Positions 27,816 to 40,834 of a DNA stretch of 64,000 bases are shown piece after piece. The stretch comes from Acanthochlamys bracteata (taxonomy: Eukaryota > Streptophyta > Magnoliopsida > Pandanales > Velloziaceae). How positions within the stretch are numbered: the first letter of the stretch is position 1; each line of letters begins with the position of its first letter. The stretch covers positions 2,865,725 to 2,929,724 of the forward strand of contig CM034129.1 of assembly GCA_019914995.1 (NCBI GenBank), read 5' to 3'. The position numbers and the translations under genes are program-made. Under the pieces are notes generated by a model. The model saw only the letters and a list, made by a program, of their open reading frames with translations. It did no database searches and had not been told where the DNA came from.

Positions 27816-30800
27816 GAATATTCAGATACATCTTCGATGCATGTCCCATAAGATATTAAGATAATAATTGGCACAAATATATCAACATGCTCTTATATTT
27901 CCGAATGAAAAAGATGATATAAGTTTAGTGTCACCACGAAGAAAAAATAGGAGTATTGTTCCATAAAAAATGTTAAAAAATTAGCTATTTATCAAAAAAA
28001 ATGAAGACACCGTAAAAGAAACAAGATCTTGTCGGAAATAACTCACTAAAGAAAAAAAAATATGATATTTGCAATGAAATAAATGAATTGAGAAAAGACA
28101 AGCAAACCATTTTAGATTCACTGGTAGATCATAAAGTTTGATTATATTTCTACTACAGGTACAATCCGTAAGACATAATTATGAGAGCTGTTATATAAAT
28201 TATGGATGGAATTCAATCCTAACAACTAGCTCAATAAATGAAAGTATCTAAATCTATATAAGCAGTCATCCAGTTCGATAAATAATATAGAATAAATAGA
28301 CATACATTTTTATGCACAGCATACAAGACCGGACACAATTTGCTTATAAAGTCAATCTCTTTACTAGATTAATTTTTACATAGGAATCGCTCTGATACTA
28401 GATTAAAAGAGGTTTGAGTAAAATTCAACTTTAAAAGCTAGCTTGAGAGATGATGATGTTGCTCAAGCCTATATAACTAGCTATGTAATTTGGTAAACAA
28501 ATAATATGGAGTAATTAGTAGGAACAAGTATGGCACATAATTAGCTTAATAGTTACAATTTTCTGTACGATTTATAGGCCTAAAGATTTCTGCTGAGAAA
28601 TTGAAATAGATAATATGAAATTAACACATTAGAAACCTCCTTTGGACATTAGTCACGACTTGAGTTTTTCGTAACAAATAATCTATTGTTACGCAAGAAA
28701 CAACAACCACCGAAGAGTCTTCAATAGAGCGGCCTCACAGGAGTAGGCATCCAGAAAATAGCTAAATGATCTGTCTATATTGCAAGTCCTAACAGTTGAG
28801 ATGACCAAGTCATAGAGCTCGGTCACTAATTGGTGACCTATGTGCAGTAGATTGGCACTCGAGCAACTAATGGGTGACTCGGGACGCCTAACGCAGCAAG
28901 TAGCTTAAAGTGTTGCGTTCATCAAGTTGTTTGAGTTTGTGTGAAATCTAGTTATCTAGATGATTAATAGTAGCTAGCTTGTAGTTCTCAGTAATCAACT
29001 TGAAGGTGTCTCATTCATTCATCGTCTTTTGATACTCTTTAATAATACGATAGTAGGGATATTTCTCTTGGAGCTCGATGATGGCCAGTGAAATACGTGA
29101 TGACATTAGTACTAGTAATTATTTCTTCCAATCCTTTCAGCACGTGACAGATTTTAATTTGAGTTTGCATAATTCTTTCTAAAACATTACTATTAACTGA
29201 GTCAACATACATCTATTATTGTAAATATATTAGAATATTTTAAAAATTAAAATTTTTTTTATTAAAATTTTTTCTAGAATTAGATATCTTAAGTTAGAAT
29301 TTTCTTTATTTAATATTATAAAAAGTATATAATATAGTTGTATTGAAGGAAGAAATAATAAGTTGGAATAAGAAAGACAAAAATTAAATTAGATTGAAAT
29401 AGTTTTAATCATGTAATGAAATAAATTCTCTATCAATACGACAACACTTGTCCTAGAGCAAAGATTTGAATTTTAAAGCTATAAAAGAAACCACAAATAC
29501 CATCGAGCAAGTTCGTAGACATTTTTTGGAGAGATATCTGAAACTAGTACCTCTTTTAGTAAATATTAGAAATAACTTCAAAAAAAAACTGTCTTTGGGC
29601 TTTGGATGTTAATTAGAAATTCGAACCACAAATTAATCTTTTGCCTTACGGGAAAGGTAGAAGACGGCATATCTACATTCAAAATCTCTAATGCAATTCT
29701 CCAGCAACAGGTGAAGTCGGGTACAGAGCTAGCTAGAACATACGCCCTTTCTATCAAAGTACACCATTCGGAATCGTCCCGAGCAACGAATGCACGTAGC
29801 TGCCTCGTTGGCGTCGATGAACGTAATGGAATCCAACACTGTCAATGCAAAAACCTGAACTCGTTAAGGACCAATGTATTAGAAGAGATGCAACATCAGA
29901 AAACTCTATGATGTACTAAACGTTTTATTATTTTATCTTTTCTTCAAATAGTACCAATTCAATTTACCGTTGTACTTAATACTTGAAAACTATTTTCTCA
30001 CCTACCCCATTAAAATTGTCAAATTATTAGATTTTAGTTCTGCAGGAGGAGGCAAGTTGAGAGATTCTCCAACACGTGCCTATCACACAATGATCACAGA
30101 GTGTAGCTCCTAAATCAAATGTGAAAATTCCAAATAATTTTCGGTTGTTTTTACTCTACCGTCTCAAACATTCATGCTGTATTATTAACCCAAACTTCAA
30201 GTACGGCCGAAAATTATTTACTTCGTCTAGTCTACCCCTTTCTATAACCCATCTACAGGGACTAGGCATCAGCACCAGTCACAAAGCAAAGTTTTCAATT
30301 AACTGCCAAAGCAAAAGAAAGCATAAAACTATAAAAGAACCGTGCATTGTCTTTCCTCTCGCCCTCTTCAATGCTTCAATCTTGTCTAACAGCTTTGTAG
30401 ATTAAACTTAATTAAAGCTACCAACTGTCTTTATAGCCTTTTCTTTTTCCTCTCTCACACTCGAAAATCACGTGATTTGCTAGCGCGGGTTCATGCTAGA
30501 GTGGGCGCCATAATCATAAAGGTATCGTGGGTCCAAATAGGACAACCCGGTCTGGGTTCCGGACTCGACCAGATCACCGTACCAGCTACAGTCTAATCTA
30601 ACCAATTTTGGTCCCATAAACCAGTGACCGTAAATCTTCATATTAGTCGTCACCTAATAATCAGACGATCAGATCCTATATTTACTCCCAAATTCAATTC
30701 CTTGACCATACAACAATTAATTTAAATCAGACTCGCCAAAAAAAAGGAAAAAGAATAAAAAACAATGTAACGTTACAGTGACGCTAATAGTAATTAATAA

Positions 30801-31398
30801 TTCAATCAAGCCAACCGTTACCGCTGCAGATGGAAAATAATCCACTTTTTAGCAATTAATTAATTATATAAATCAACCAGTAACTCTCCACTCTCTTGTT
30901 TCCCGACATCACCCGGCAAACATACCGCAACAAACAAAAACTTACCAGAAGGTCCAAAACTGCTGTGGTTCAGCATAACTGACTGCTTTCTTCTTCTTCT
31001 CGAAGGCGGTGTTTGTACCGCTCCTCCTGCTCCGTCGTTTTGTTCATCGTGCTTTCGCAGCGTGGATGGTAGAAGTAGTATTAGATAATTGAGTGCGGGC
31101 CCCGGTGGAGCGCACGAGAAAAAATCGGTTTCCCGCCCAGCGCCGCCCGCTTGAAAATCGATTCCAAAATTTCTGCCCGCTCGCTGAAGTGTTGTTTCTG
31201 TTACGTTGTCCCACAGACAGACACACCCACTCGCACGCTAGTAGTAGAGCAGAGAAGCAAAATATAAAAAGCAGCAGGTGATATATAATAGAGAGAGTCG
31301 AGAGAGAAAAAAGTTTGAAGCGGAGAAGTTGGATTAGATTCATTATATTAAGAGTGGTTGGCTGGAGATAATGCGAGAGAGCTGGTGAAGCTCTGGCA

Positions 31399-34300
31399 AT
31401 GGATACGCCGGAGCGAACCACCACCACTAACTACTCCGCCTCAGCCGCTGCTGCACCTCCGGTCTCTAAGTTCGAGGTCAGCAGTTGTTGCTCTTGTTGC
31501 TTTTTTGTCCCCTGTTTTTTGGGTGTTAATTAGGAATTTTGTTGCTGAATTAGTAGGTTGGTGGAGATACTGGTGGGGTTGGTGTTGAATTTGTTAGTTG
31601 AACTGTTGGATTTTGTAGTGCATGTTTCACTTTTGCAACTTTTCTGGGTTAATTAGATTGTTTTAACTCGGTTCTGCTTGGGTTTGTAGTTAATTAGCCT
31701 GCAATTTTTGGACGTGACTTTAGTGCCGCAAGTTACTTGAAGGGAAATGTTTTTTTTGTGTCTGTGATTTCACAATGTAGTTCTGTTTTCCTTCCAGATA
31801 CCATGAACTTAAACGTCAACTGTATAAATATGTTTTTCTGATAGTTAGTTTGATGTACATGACATAATTTTTGGCAACCATTAATTTAACAAATGGTAGC
31901 GAGTGCTTATATGACAACGATGCATTGCAGGATTCTCCTGTATTCAGTTTCATAAATAGTTTGTCACCGATTCAGCCTGTCAAGTCAGCACATGGTGCAC
32001 AGGCGTTCCACTCGCTGACTTTTGCTTCTATATCTTCGATATTTACTTCTCCACATGCCAATCCACCAAGGGAAGCTGGTTTAATCAGGTTACCATCTTA
32101 TACCGGGCGCACCTTTGGACGTTTTCTGATCTATTTGAAAATTGTGATCTGTTCTTATTAGCCCCTTTCCCTTTCTTTCAGACCTCCTGTTACAGACTTT
32201 GGGAAAATTGAATCTGGTGCAAGAGAAGAAAGCAAGTTGCTGACTGATGCATTGGATGCTGTGGACCTGTCTAGTTCTTCTGTCAGAGCTGGTGAGCACT
32301 GTCGTATAACGTGCTCGCTAAATGAAGCTACTGTGAATCGACCTGATGAAAGTCCAAGCCACCCCAACATTTTCAGTCTGCTGCCTGAGTTTGATTGTGC
32401 CAGCCCCAACCATAATACTACACCTTGCTATGTTGTAAGGTCGGATGTAAAGCTGGGGGCTAGGAGGAAATGTTTGGGCTCTGTTCAGTTAGTCCATGAT
32501 CGTCCAGACAAAAGAAAATTTTTGTGTAGCACTGAAGTTGGGCTCCAGGAGGATATTTCCATTGTAACTCCTCATGAAGCTGACGACTTGCTGGGATTTG
32601 AGGATTCGGTTGAAGCGGAGGCTTTTGAAGGTCTGAATCCAAGGTTGGATGATAACAATGCCATTTCCTTTCCCTTTCTTACATCGGGCAGTACAAAAGG
32701 TGTCCTTTTTTCAAGAAAAGGACAGCATGATGTTTCTGGCAAGTTTTGCAGCCAATATACAGAGGATCCCCTTGTTGGCCGGTTAAAAGGCAGTCAGGAG
32801 CTATGCCAAACAGATCATACTCCAGAAATCCTATCGGACACATGTAATGACCAGTTAGATAAGAAAGAGGAGACACAGGAATATGAAATTGAAAGCATGG
32901 ATTGCACTCCACTAGACTGCAAGGTAAATGGGAGATACTGAGAGCTGTACCTTTTAATCTTCTTTTTGTTTGTCTTTTAGTAGCTCTGTTAGTTTCCATA
33001 GGGGTATAACTATCTATGTTAATTGCTTCAACCATTTTGGACTTTTGATAACAGATATGCCTTCTGTGGACTTTGAGGTTACTCTTTTTAGCATTTCATG
33101 ACGGCATTTGAAGGTTTAGATAGCGGCTTATTTCTTCTTTCTTGCTAGGTTAGGATTTCTTTCTGTCATATTTCCTGAAATTACTGCCACCGACATCATC
33201 ACCGTTACCAAATACAGAATACTTACAGTGAAAAAATCAAAAGCTTTTTCAGCAACACATCTCAGAATTTGACAGAAGGCCTTGTTGTTAAGTGTAGTGA
33301 ATATTCCATGTTGCAGCACGATACAATTAGCTGAATGTTCTATGTCGAAGCATGTAATTCTCTTGTGTGATGGATTTTTGAGTTGGTTCTCGCAGCTAGG
33401 GGCTCTTTCTTATTAACCATTCAAAGTTTGTACAATTTGCACACATGGGTTATGCAATCTTTTCATAAAAGAACTTGTATGCCATGCATTAAGCTATAGA
33501 GATTCTACTCTCTATAGAAGTTGAGGTCTCTTCATAATTTGTGCTTGTTGTCATTTTAATTTGTACGGCTATGACTTTATGTATTGTTGATGTAATATTC
33601 TTGATCATGTAACTTCTGCAGGCTGAGTCTCTTCAATTACGCGGCACACGAAGACGTTGTCTTGTTTTTGAGGTGTCAGGTTCTTCTAGGAATCTGCATA
33701 AGGACTCAAATGCTGTTACATCAAAGTTATTGCCACCTACCATGACATTGGGTTCCAATAGTATGCACCGGGCTTGTTTGAAGCCTTTGCGATGTCCATC
33801 CCCATGCATGTTGCCAGGTATTGGTTTGCATTTGAATGCTCTTGCAACGACAACAAAGGATAGAACGGGCAGACAAGACAAACTTTCTAGTGAACCGTTT
33901 CATCCAGTCACATCTGGACAGCAGGATCTGGATAAGTCCTTGGTTTCTGAGAATAACCTTGGGCACTCTGGAAGCAGGGTTGATGAAATTGTGCTTCATG
34001 ATAATTCACAAGAAGACGCACTAAAAAATGGTGAAGAAATGACTCAGAACAGCCCTAAGAAGAAAAGGTATGCGGTATTTAGAACTCAACCCAACAATTT
34101 ATAATGCGAATTTATCTCCATCTAGAATGCATATCCATTTTGTTTTGAAAATCTGATTCTAATTCATACAGGCGCAAGTCAGAAAGCAATGGCGATGGAG
34201 AGGGTTGCAAGCGCTGTAACTGCAAGAAGTCAAAATGTCTAAAGCTGTAAGGTTCTTCTGCATTGTATTCTTGTTTTGGCCAAATCATAGATTCAACATT

Positions 34301-36831
34301 TGGAGGATTTTATATTTTGAATTTTGGCGTTGCCTTTCCCCTACCTCATAATCATGAGTCCACACTAGTCTTTATGATGGTTAGTTAAGTAGCAAAGTTG
34401 AGCTTTCGAGGTCCGTTCAACTTGATGCATAATAAAAAAAGCAGTCAAATAGATATAATGTGAGCTGGTGATGGCTAGAGTATTTTTCCCTTTGTCATCT
34501 ATTTGTTATGTAATTTAACACTTCAGTTATTCTTGAAAGGAATATTCTACTTATAAAATTGTTTCATGTTGTTAGGAGAATATTATTCTCAACAAAAGGT
34601 CTTCAACATTGTTACCTCTCACTATCACCTACTTTCCTTAATTTCAATGACTGCTCAGAAAACCTGCACCATCCATAAGATTTGCACTTGAATTTGTGAA
34701 GACTGCTCCTGTGTTCTGCTTGAGAGAAAGCGAGGGAAAAGAAAGCTCTCTCTCTCTCTCTCTCTCTCTTGTTTGTTTGGAGATAGAAATAAGTGAAAAC
34801 ATGATTAACCGTCCTATACCAAATGGCTGTCTGGTACTATGAGATGGGAATGAGCTAAGGAGATGATCAGAAGTTGGGACAACTTACAATGGATTGTCAG
34901 CATGCAGTCATTTGGAAGCAAAGTAATTATGGTCAGACTGGTCATGTTTGAATATAGTTTTGATTTGACAAACTGTTATGGATACTACAAGAGTATAGGG
35001 GACAAAATATTGGGCAGAGAAGAAATCTTACTAAAATTGCTGGCATGGATGTGTTTTCGCATAAGTGAAGCCATTCTTGCAATTAACAAAGGCTTCCAAT
35101 TGTGATGTGATGAATATCATGTTCTCGTAAATTGTGTTGCTTGGTGTATTGTTGAACGCCAAATGACTGCAATGTCATTCATCCATTCATACTTTGCAAT
35201 GCATGTTTGCAGATATTGTGAATGTTTTGCTGCTGGTGTGTATTGCGTGGAGCCATGTTCATGCCAAGGATGTTTTAACAAGCCCATCCATGAAGAAATG
35301 GTGCTGACTACTCGGAAACAAATTGAGTCACGTAATCCACTTGCATTTGCTCCAAAAGTGATTCAAGATCCCGTACAAGATGCGCGGGTATGACAGTTGT
35401 TTTAAAATCTGTTTTTGGCAGTTATCTATTGCATTTATGCCCATTTCACTTATGTCCTTTTTTAAACAGGAGGATTCTAACATGACTCCTGCTTCTGCCC
35501 GTCATAAAAGGGGATGTAATTGCAAGAAATCAAGTTGTTTAAAGAAATACTGCGAATGTTATCAGGTTTCACATTGTTTTTGTATGCTCTATATGTTCAG
35601 ATTGCACATCATCTGATCTTTTGCTATCTGATTTACTTTGAAGGCTGGAGTAGGGTGTTCCGTGAGCTGCAGATGTGAAGGATGTAAGAATGCCTTCGGT
35701 AGAAAAAGTGGTGAGTGAGTTCTTTTAATAAATTCTTTTAGACCATTCATTCTATGAGTCACTTGTTCATCTACCTTGAAGTCTTTTAAAATGCTTTTCT
35801 AGCTGTTCGATACAGTAGTAAATAGAGCTGCATTAGACGTCTTCAGTGCAGTGACCTTTTATGTATTATGATGCTATTTTTTGAATCTGGATTTGGTGAA
35901 AGTTACGATTGTACATCTTGACAAGCTGAGCCAGCAACGTCTTTCTGCTTCACTGTGGCTCGGTATTAATGGCAACTAAGAAATATACTTAAAAAGTATT
36001 ACGTCATTCAAGTTCACTGTACTCGAAAAAGTAAAAAGTTCCATTACTTGTTGATAAAGTTAAGGTCCTCTCCTTTTCGTTTGTTCATTCATGTCAATAT
36101 GGACCGTATTGGTTCATATTTTGATTTATCAAATTCATTGATGCTTTGTTGTTTCCTTTTAATCTTTTCTTTTGTTTTACTTTCTGACATACTCCTTTGC
36201 TGACAGGTGCAGAATCTGATGATGAAGAGGAAGACATGGTTGCTTGTGAGAATGAATGTGAAATTCAGGACAGAGACCAGAAAAATGGAGTTGTTGAGAT
36301 TGAAGAGAGGAATGGTCAGGAAACCTCTGTGCAAATCACTCCTTTGCAGATGTGCAGGTTAAGTATAGCCATTGCTTTAGCGCGGTTTATCTTACTTGTG
36401 ATTAGAATAACATCAATATTTGTTTCAGATCCTCCATCAAAAGGGCACATGTTCCAAGTGGGAAACCTCCACGTTCGTCAATATTTCCCTTTGGATATTC
36501 TCCTCTTTTGAATACGTTGCAGACTATCAGAAAGTGTCGTACACCACTCTCGCGTGGTTCTGAAATGCGTACCAAGACCATTTCTGAAGATGATACTCCA
36601 GAGCTTTTAGTACCCGATGCATCACCTAGAAGCTTTGTCAAAACATCTTCTCCCATCAGCAAAAGGGTCTCACCTCCCACTAAAGGAGTGGGGTTGTCTC
36701 CCTCTCGTAAGGGAAGGCGCAAACTGATACTCAAGTCTATCCCTTCTTTTCCATCTCTGAGATCAGATCTGCCTGATGAAAGTCCATTGAGCTGCTCGCT
36801 GACTTCATGGAGTTCATCTTCACCAAGTTGA
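31399..36831 (+). CDS. TCX: TSO1/TCX-like CXC-domain (CRC) DNA-binding protein
   Basis: A plant homologue of LIN54, the DNA-binding arm of DREAM-type complexes. It acts in the nucleus on cell-cycle and meristem genes, and binds CHR-type TTYGAA motifs in the known family. Exons: 31399-31476, 31931-32088, 32182-32923, 33622-34067, 34172-34246, 35213-35387, 35470-35565, 35644-35710, 36207-36357 and 36429-36831. The phases agree and give 796 aa. [19 protein letters not shown] near residue 27 is a signature of TSO1 relatives, as is RRRCLVFE at about 335. The CRC region (about 486-610) has two Cys-rich motifs, [16 protein letters not shown] and [17 protein letters not shown], joined by a linker containing NPLAFAPKV. 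The tail is Ser/Lys-rich. Introns split the first motif between CLKL and YCEC and follow YCECYQ in the second. TSO1 versus SOL-type orthology is not settled. Confidence 0.94.
34746..34769. repeat. (CT)n microsatellite in a TCX intron
   Basis: About 12 CT units in the fifth intron of the TCX-like gene. Confidence 0.9.
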
Positions 36832-39300
36832 GGTGGCCCATGTTTCTGAAATTAATTTTTAATACATCTGCCATAATCTTCTTATATGTTGATAACTATT
36901 TTCAGGTCTGGCAGGTGGATGGCATGAAAATATTTATGCTCGTTCGGTTGCAGAATAAGAGGATATCTAGATGGATGTCTTTGTGAGAGAAAGCATGGGA
37001 AACAGATATCAATGTAAGTTGTGGCTGTCATTGCCAATACATGTTATCTAGGCGTACTGTACTCGTCTTTACCAGAATTACTCTACACTTCTGTTTTATA
37101 TTTCTTTCCACGATCTCCTTCTTTATTATTTGTAAAGTTTGACATTTCTGTATTTATCTTGTGGTGCTGTTAGTGTAAAATATATTAAAATCCTTCCTTT
37201 AAACTACATCTTCTTATGCTTTTGTGTTGCGCCCTTGTTCATGGTTTGTTTATTCACATAATGGGAATGTTTACAATATAGATCTGTAGCAACATGCGAT
37301 TGATATGTTATAGGTGATCTACAAACTTGTTCCCACGCATGAAATTTAGCTGCAACTAGGTCTTCAACACTGAGCGAAGTGAGTTTTGTTCTTGTTGTCC
37401 TGATAGTCCCATTTCTAGCGTGCAAATTCTATAAGATAGGAACTTATTTGGAATAGTTGTATTCACCTTTTGCAATATTTTCAATCTTGAATGGAATAGG
37501 AAAGATGCGAGTTGAAGATTTTCTTGAAGTAATGAGACAACCAACATAAAACGAAGACTTCTTTCCTCGTAAATAATTAGCACACTGTCTATATACGCGA
37601 TTTGCTTGCTTCTATTAGAAGGAAATATTCAAAGATTTTGGTCTGGCTGTTTTTTTCCTAACTGTTGTGTGCTTACTTACAGACAAAGAGGGTAAAAAAA
37701 AAAGATTATATCGAATGGATTTCAAACATTTATAATAATTAACAAGAAGAAAATATGTTGACGAAGATGGTGACCAGCCTACCCTATCTTCCATGTCTGA
37801 ATTGTTTCTATCAGCTACGAAACTAGAATCAAGCAGTTTGTGCCTACCAGGATAGTGATAGTGGTTCTGATTCTGCAGGTGCTTGCACTTTTTGGCTTGT
37901 TTTCGAAATATTTAGGAGGCTTCAAATATAGATTTTTAAAAAAATTTCTTTAAAAATATATTTATTTAATTAAATAATAATATATTATATATATTATAAT
38001 TATATAATTTATAATTTATTTATATTTTAAAAATTTTAAAACATTATAACAAATCTATTAAAAGATATAGTTTTTTTGAATGAAAAAATTATCATAAACT
38101 CACACTTAAACATGAAGAATCAAACCAACAGTCACTATCAGAATAAATATTTCATCCGATACAACTAAATAAATAAATAATCTCGCCAATGCCTTAAAGT
38201 CTGGGATTTTTTTTCTCTATATATAGTTTAAATTTGAAAAAAAAAATTTTGAAAAAAAAAGTATTTTGAAAATTTTTAAAAATTAAGCTATATTTTTTAT
38301 TCAAAAAATAATAAAAAAATTATAAAAAAATTTATAACGTAAAATTTTTTTATATTATTAAAAATATTTTAAAAATTTTATAAAATATTTTAAAATTTTA
38401 TTAAAAAATATAAAATATAAAATTATTATTTTTTTTTTTCAGAAGATTGGCTTAACGAGGTTTGACAGGAGGCTGAGTTATGATTTGCTTCTCTTTTGCT
38501 TGAAACTTAGGAGTGCTCTTTAAATTCAAAGAGTTATTGAAAACCTTCAACATGAGATATCTTTACGAAATTTTCTTTTTGAAATAAAAAGAAAGTGAGA
38601 TTATTTCTATCAATAATACGTTAATATGGAATAACAATAATCAACTAATACTAAAATTAAGGAACAAAATAATTTAATTGAAATTTGTTTGGAACATTAT
38701 GATAATGTTTGGCGGTGATTATGATATTATTTTTTATTTTTTAACACATTTTTAATATTTATAATAATTCTTCAAAAGATTTAGTAAAATATTTTTAAAA
38801 TTAAGACAATCTTCAAACTATTTCTTCAGCCGAGAAGCGTGTGCCCATAACTGTTCTTCTCAGCATTCTAACCAAAGAAACATCGTCATGTAGTCAAATA
38901 CGAGTGAGCCCCACTTACTTTTACTGACGTGCACACTATTATTAGCTAAATTGCTGTTTGAAGTTTCTCAGATTACAAATTAATCTGAAATTTCAAAGCA
39001 AAGAATAAAACTCGAAGTGTAAACGGATTGCTTGCTGGTTTTATCGTAGATATCGATTTCATTATCCCTGCAGCAAATCTATTTTATTTAATCTGGAAAT
39101 CGTAATTATCAAATCAAATTAAAAACCAACGAAAGCAAAGAAAAGAAATGAAAAGAAACTTTCTCCTAATTTTTAGAAGAATCAGAAAGGACGTCAGCTT
39201 TCTTTTGTTTTCAGTTTCTTCTAATTTTCCGTTCTGTCGCTTGTAGCTTCTTTTTGGACGACTACTCCTTTCGGTGTGTTCTTGTTTCTAGTTTTTGTTC
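36832..39300. other. TCX 3' flank and intergenic AT-rich stretch
   Basis: The first several hundred bases are probably TCX 3' UTR. A TTTTCAGGTCTGGCAGG near 36900 could be a 3'-UTR splice acceptor. An AT-rich island spans about 37930-38440, and a second AT-rich patch lies near 38700-38810. I recognised no gene. Confidence 0.45.
37930..38440. repeat. AT-rich island
   Basis: About 500 bp dominated by poly-A/T blocks, with an embedded non-AT segment at about 38100-38210. It resembles two neighbouring AT-rich elements more than one. No clear inverted ends were found. Confidence 0.3.
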
Positions 39301-40834
39301 TTCTTCAACTTTCCTCTTTGTACAGCTTGCCCACAGAAAATAAAAAGATTCGACTTTTTTTTTTTAAAGCTGAGATTGAAGAGAACCAAAATTGAATAGA
39401 AAAGAGTTGTTTCTGATCAAAGATGGGTTGAGTATAGATGTTGGAGCAGCTGGATCTCTCTTGGTGCAGCTGCTTGGAGTTTTATTAATTGGTCTGTAAT
39501 CAGCTTTTCATCTGATTTAGTGGTCTAGTAGTTTGATTGATCGATGATGGTAAGAATCTGCTTGCTAAAATCTCCTAATTTGCGCTTAAAAAAATATCGC
39601 TTTTTTTATTTCACAAGTTAGTTCCTTGTTTTTGGTGGATTTGGTTGAGGACCTAAGGTTTGATTGCTAAAGTATTAAACTTGCCATGGAAAGCTTGGAT
39701 GATTTCTTATTTCTCTTTGGATGAATTTGAGATGCCTACTGTATTCAGCCTGCTGGGAGAGACTTTCTTTTTCCATTTTGGTGAGTTTGACAACGTCCAG
39801 AACGGTTTAATACTGTTTTTTATGTGAATTTTGAAACAAAAGGTAACCGGTGTTCTGGTTTGAACTGAGGAAGTGACTGTTTTGTTTTGATTGATCTAGT
39901 GATCTACCCAGTTTACAATTAGTTGTTTTTCTCAAGTTGATTATCAAGCAGGTTTTCATCTTTGATTGTAAAAAAGTGCAAGTATATATGGAGTATCATA
40001 AGTTTATTCGATTTTCCTTCCTACATCCTGATATTGCTTATGTAATTGTATGAACTTCCAATTGTTGAACGGTTAAAATATTTAATTTGGTGATTTTTCT
40101 ATTCATTAAGAAGTATTTAATGCTTTTAATTCAGTAGTTACTAATAAGTTATTTAATTCTCACTTTGAGTTACTGTTATCAATTTCTACATAGGGGAACA
40201 GTTATAGGAACTTTGTTCATCAAGTTCCAGCTGTTGAGTCGTAAACTTCTATAGTTCATTTGGCTTTCTGAATTTCTTATTTTGATCTTTACTCTGCTGG
40301 TCAATCTATCAGGTAGGACGATCAGCATAATTTAGGTTTTTCAAGAGCAGTCCGTCATCTTACTAGTAATTGGATGGAGTCATGAAACTTTCTAGTGAAG
40401 CTCTTCTTAGCTGCTGTGAGGTAATGGGAAACCAATCTTCACTAGTTCGTAGACAACCTTTATGAATATTTTACCTTTTCTTCATTTAGTATATCAGCGT
40501 GCCATCTGAAAGGTTAAACAACCTGATGTTTTTCTTTGGGTTGGAAAGGATTCTCCGAAAGCGCTTATACATCTTCTATTCTTCAGGTGCTTTGTTTGTC
40601 ATGCAATCAACTATAAATATTCAGTTTCAACTTTCTAAAATTCGTTGCCTATCTGACATACTGCAGGGTTAGCCAAATTCAGTATTGGATGACAAAACTC
40701 TATCAACTGGTTTGAATACCTATTCAGATGCTATTTCTCGTCTGGACCTGTTCCCGAGTTTTTCTGGTGCAAGGTCTAAATCTCTTTGTTTATTACCACA
40801 GAACATCTCTTGATTCTCTTTTCCGGTTGGAGGC
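39301..40834 (+). promoter_or_regulatory. NET1 promoter and spliced 5' leader region
   Basis: About 1.5 kb before the NET1 start codon. Pyrimidine-rich DNA near 39180-39310 could be core promoter. GATGATGGTAAGAATC at 39543 and several acceptor-like sites near 40790 suggest that the leader is spliced. The leader exons cannot be fixed from sequence alone. Confidence 0.4.

Larger units (their letters stand above)
26041..31398. other. Intergenic region between Raf-like kinase and TCX genes
   Basis: About 5.3 kb with no gene that I recognise. It holds the 631-bp inverted-repeat element (26511-27141), a diverged 78-bp direct repeat inside an AT-rich element (27505-27815), and further AT-rich sequence near 29220-29330. 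The last few hundred bases, GC-richer with CTTCTTCTTCTCG near 30990, should be the TCX promoter and leader. Open frames at 29606-29911 and 30121-30405 lack any family signal and are probably chance. Confidence 0.5.

Noticed and set aside
28680-29150. Segment with GGTCACTAATTGGTGACC palindrome and gag-like impression on the minus strand
   Set aside because: The palindrome is short, and no conserved domain or terminal repeat supports a mobile element.
29606-29911. 101-codon open frame
   Set aside because: No recognisable motif, no splice context, and the flanks are AT-rich intergenic DNA.
32460-32642. Minus-strand frames over TCX exon 3
   Set aside because: They are reverse-strand shadows of the confirmed TCX coding exon.
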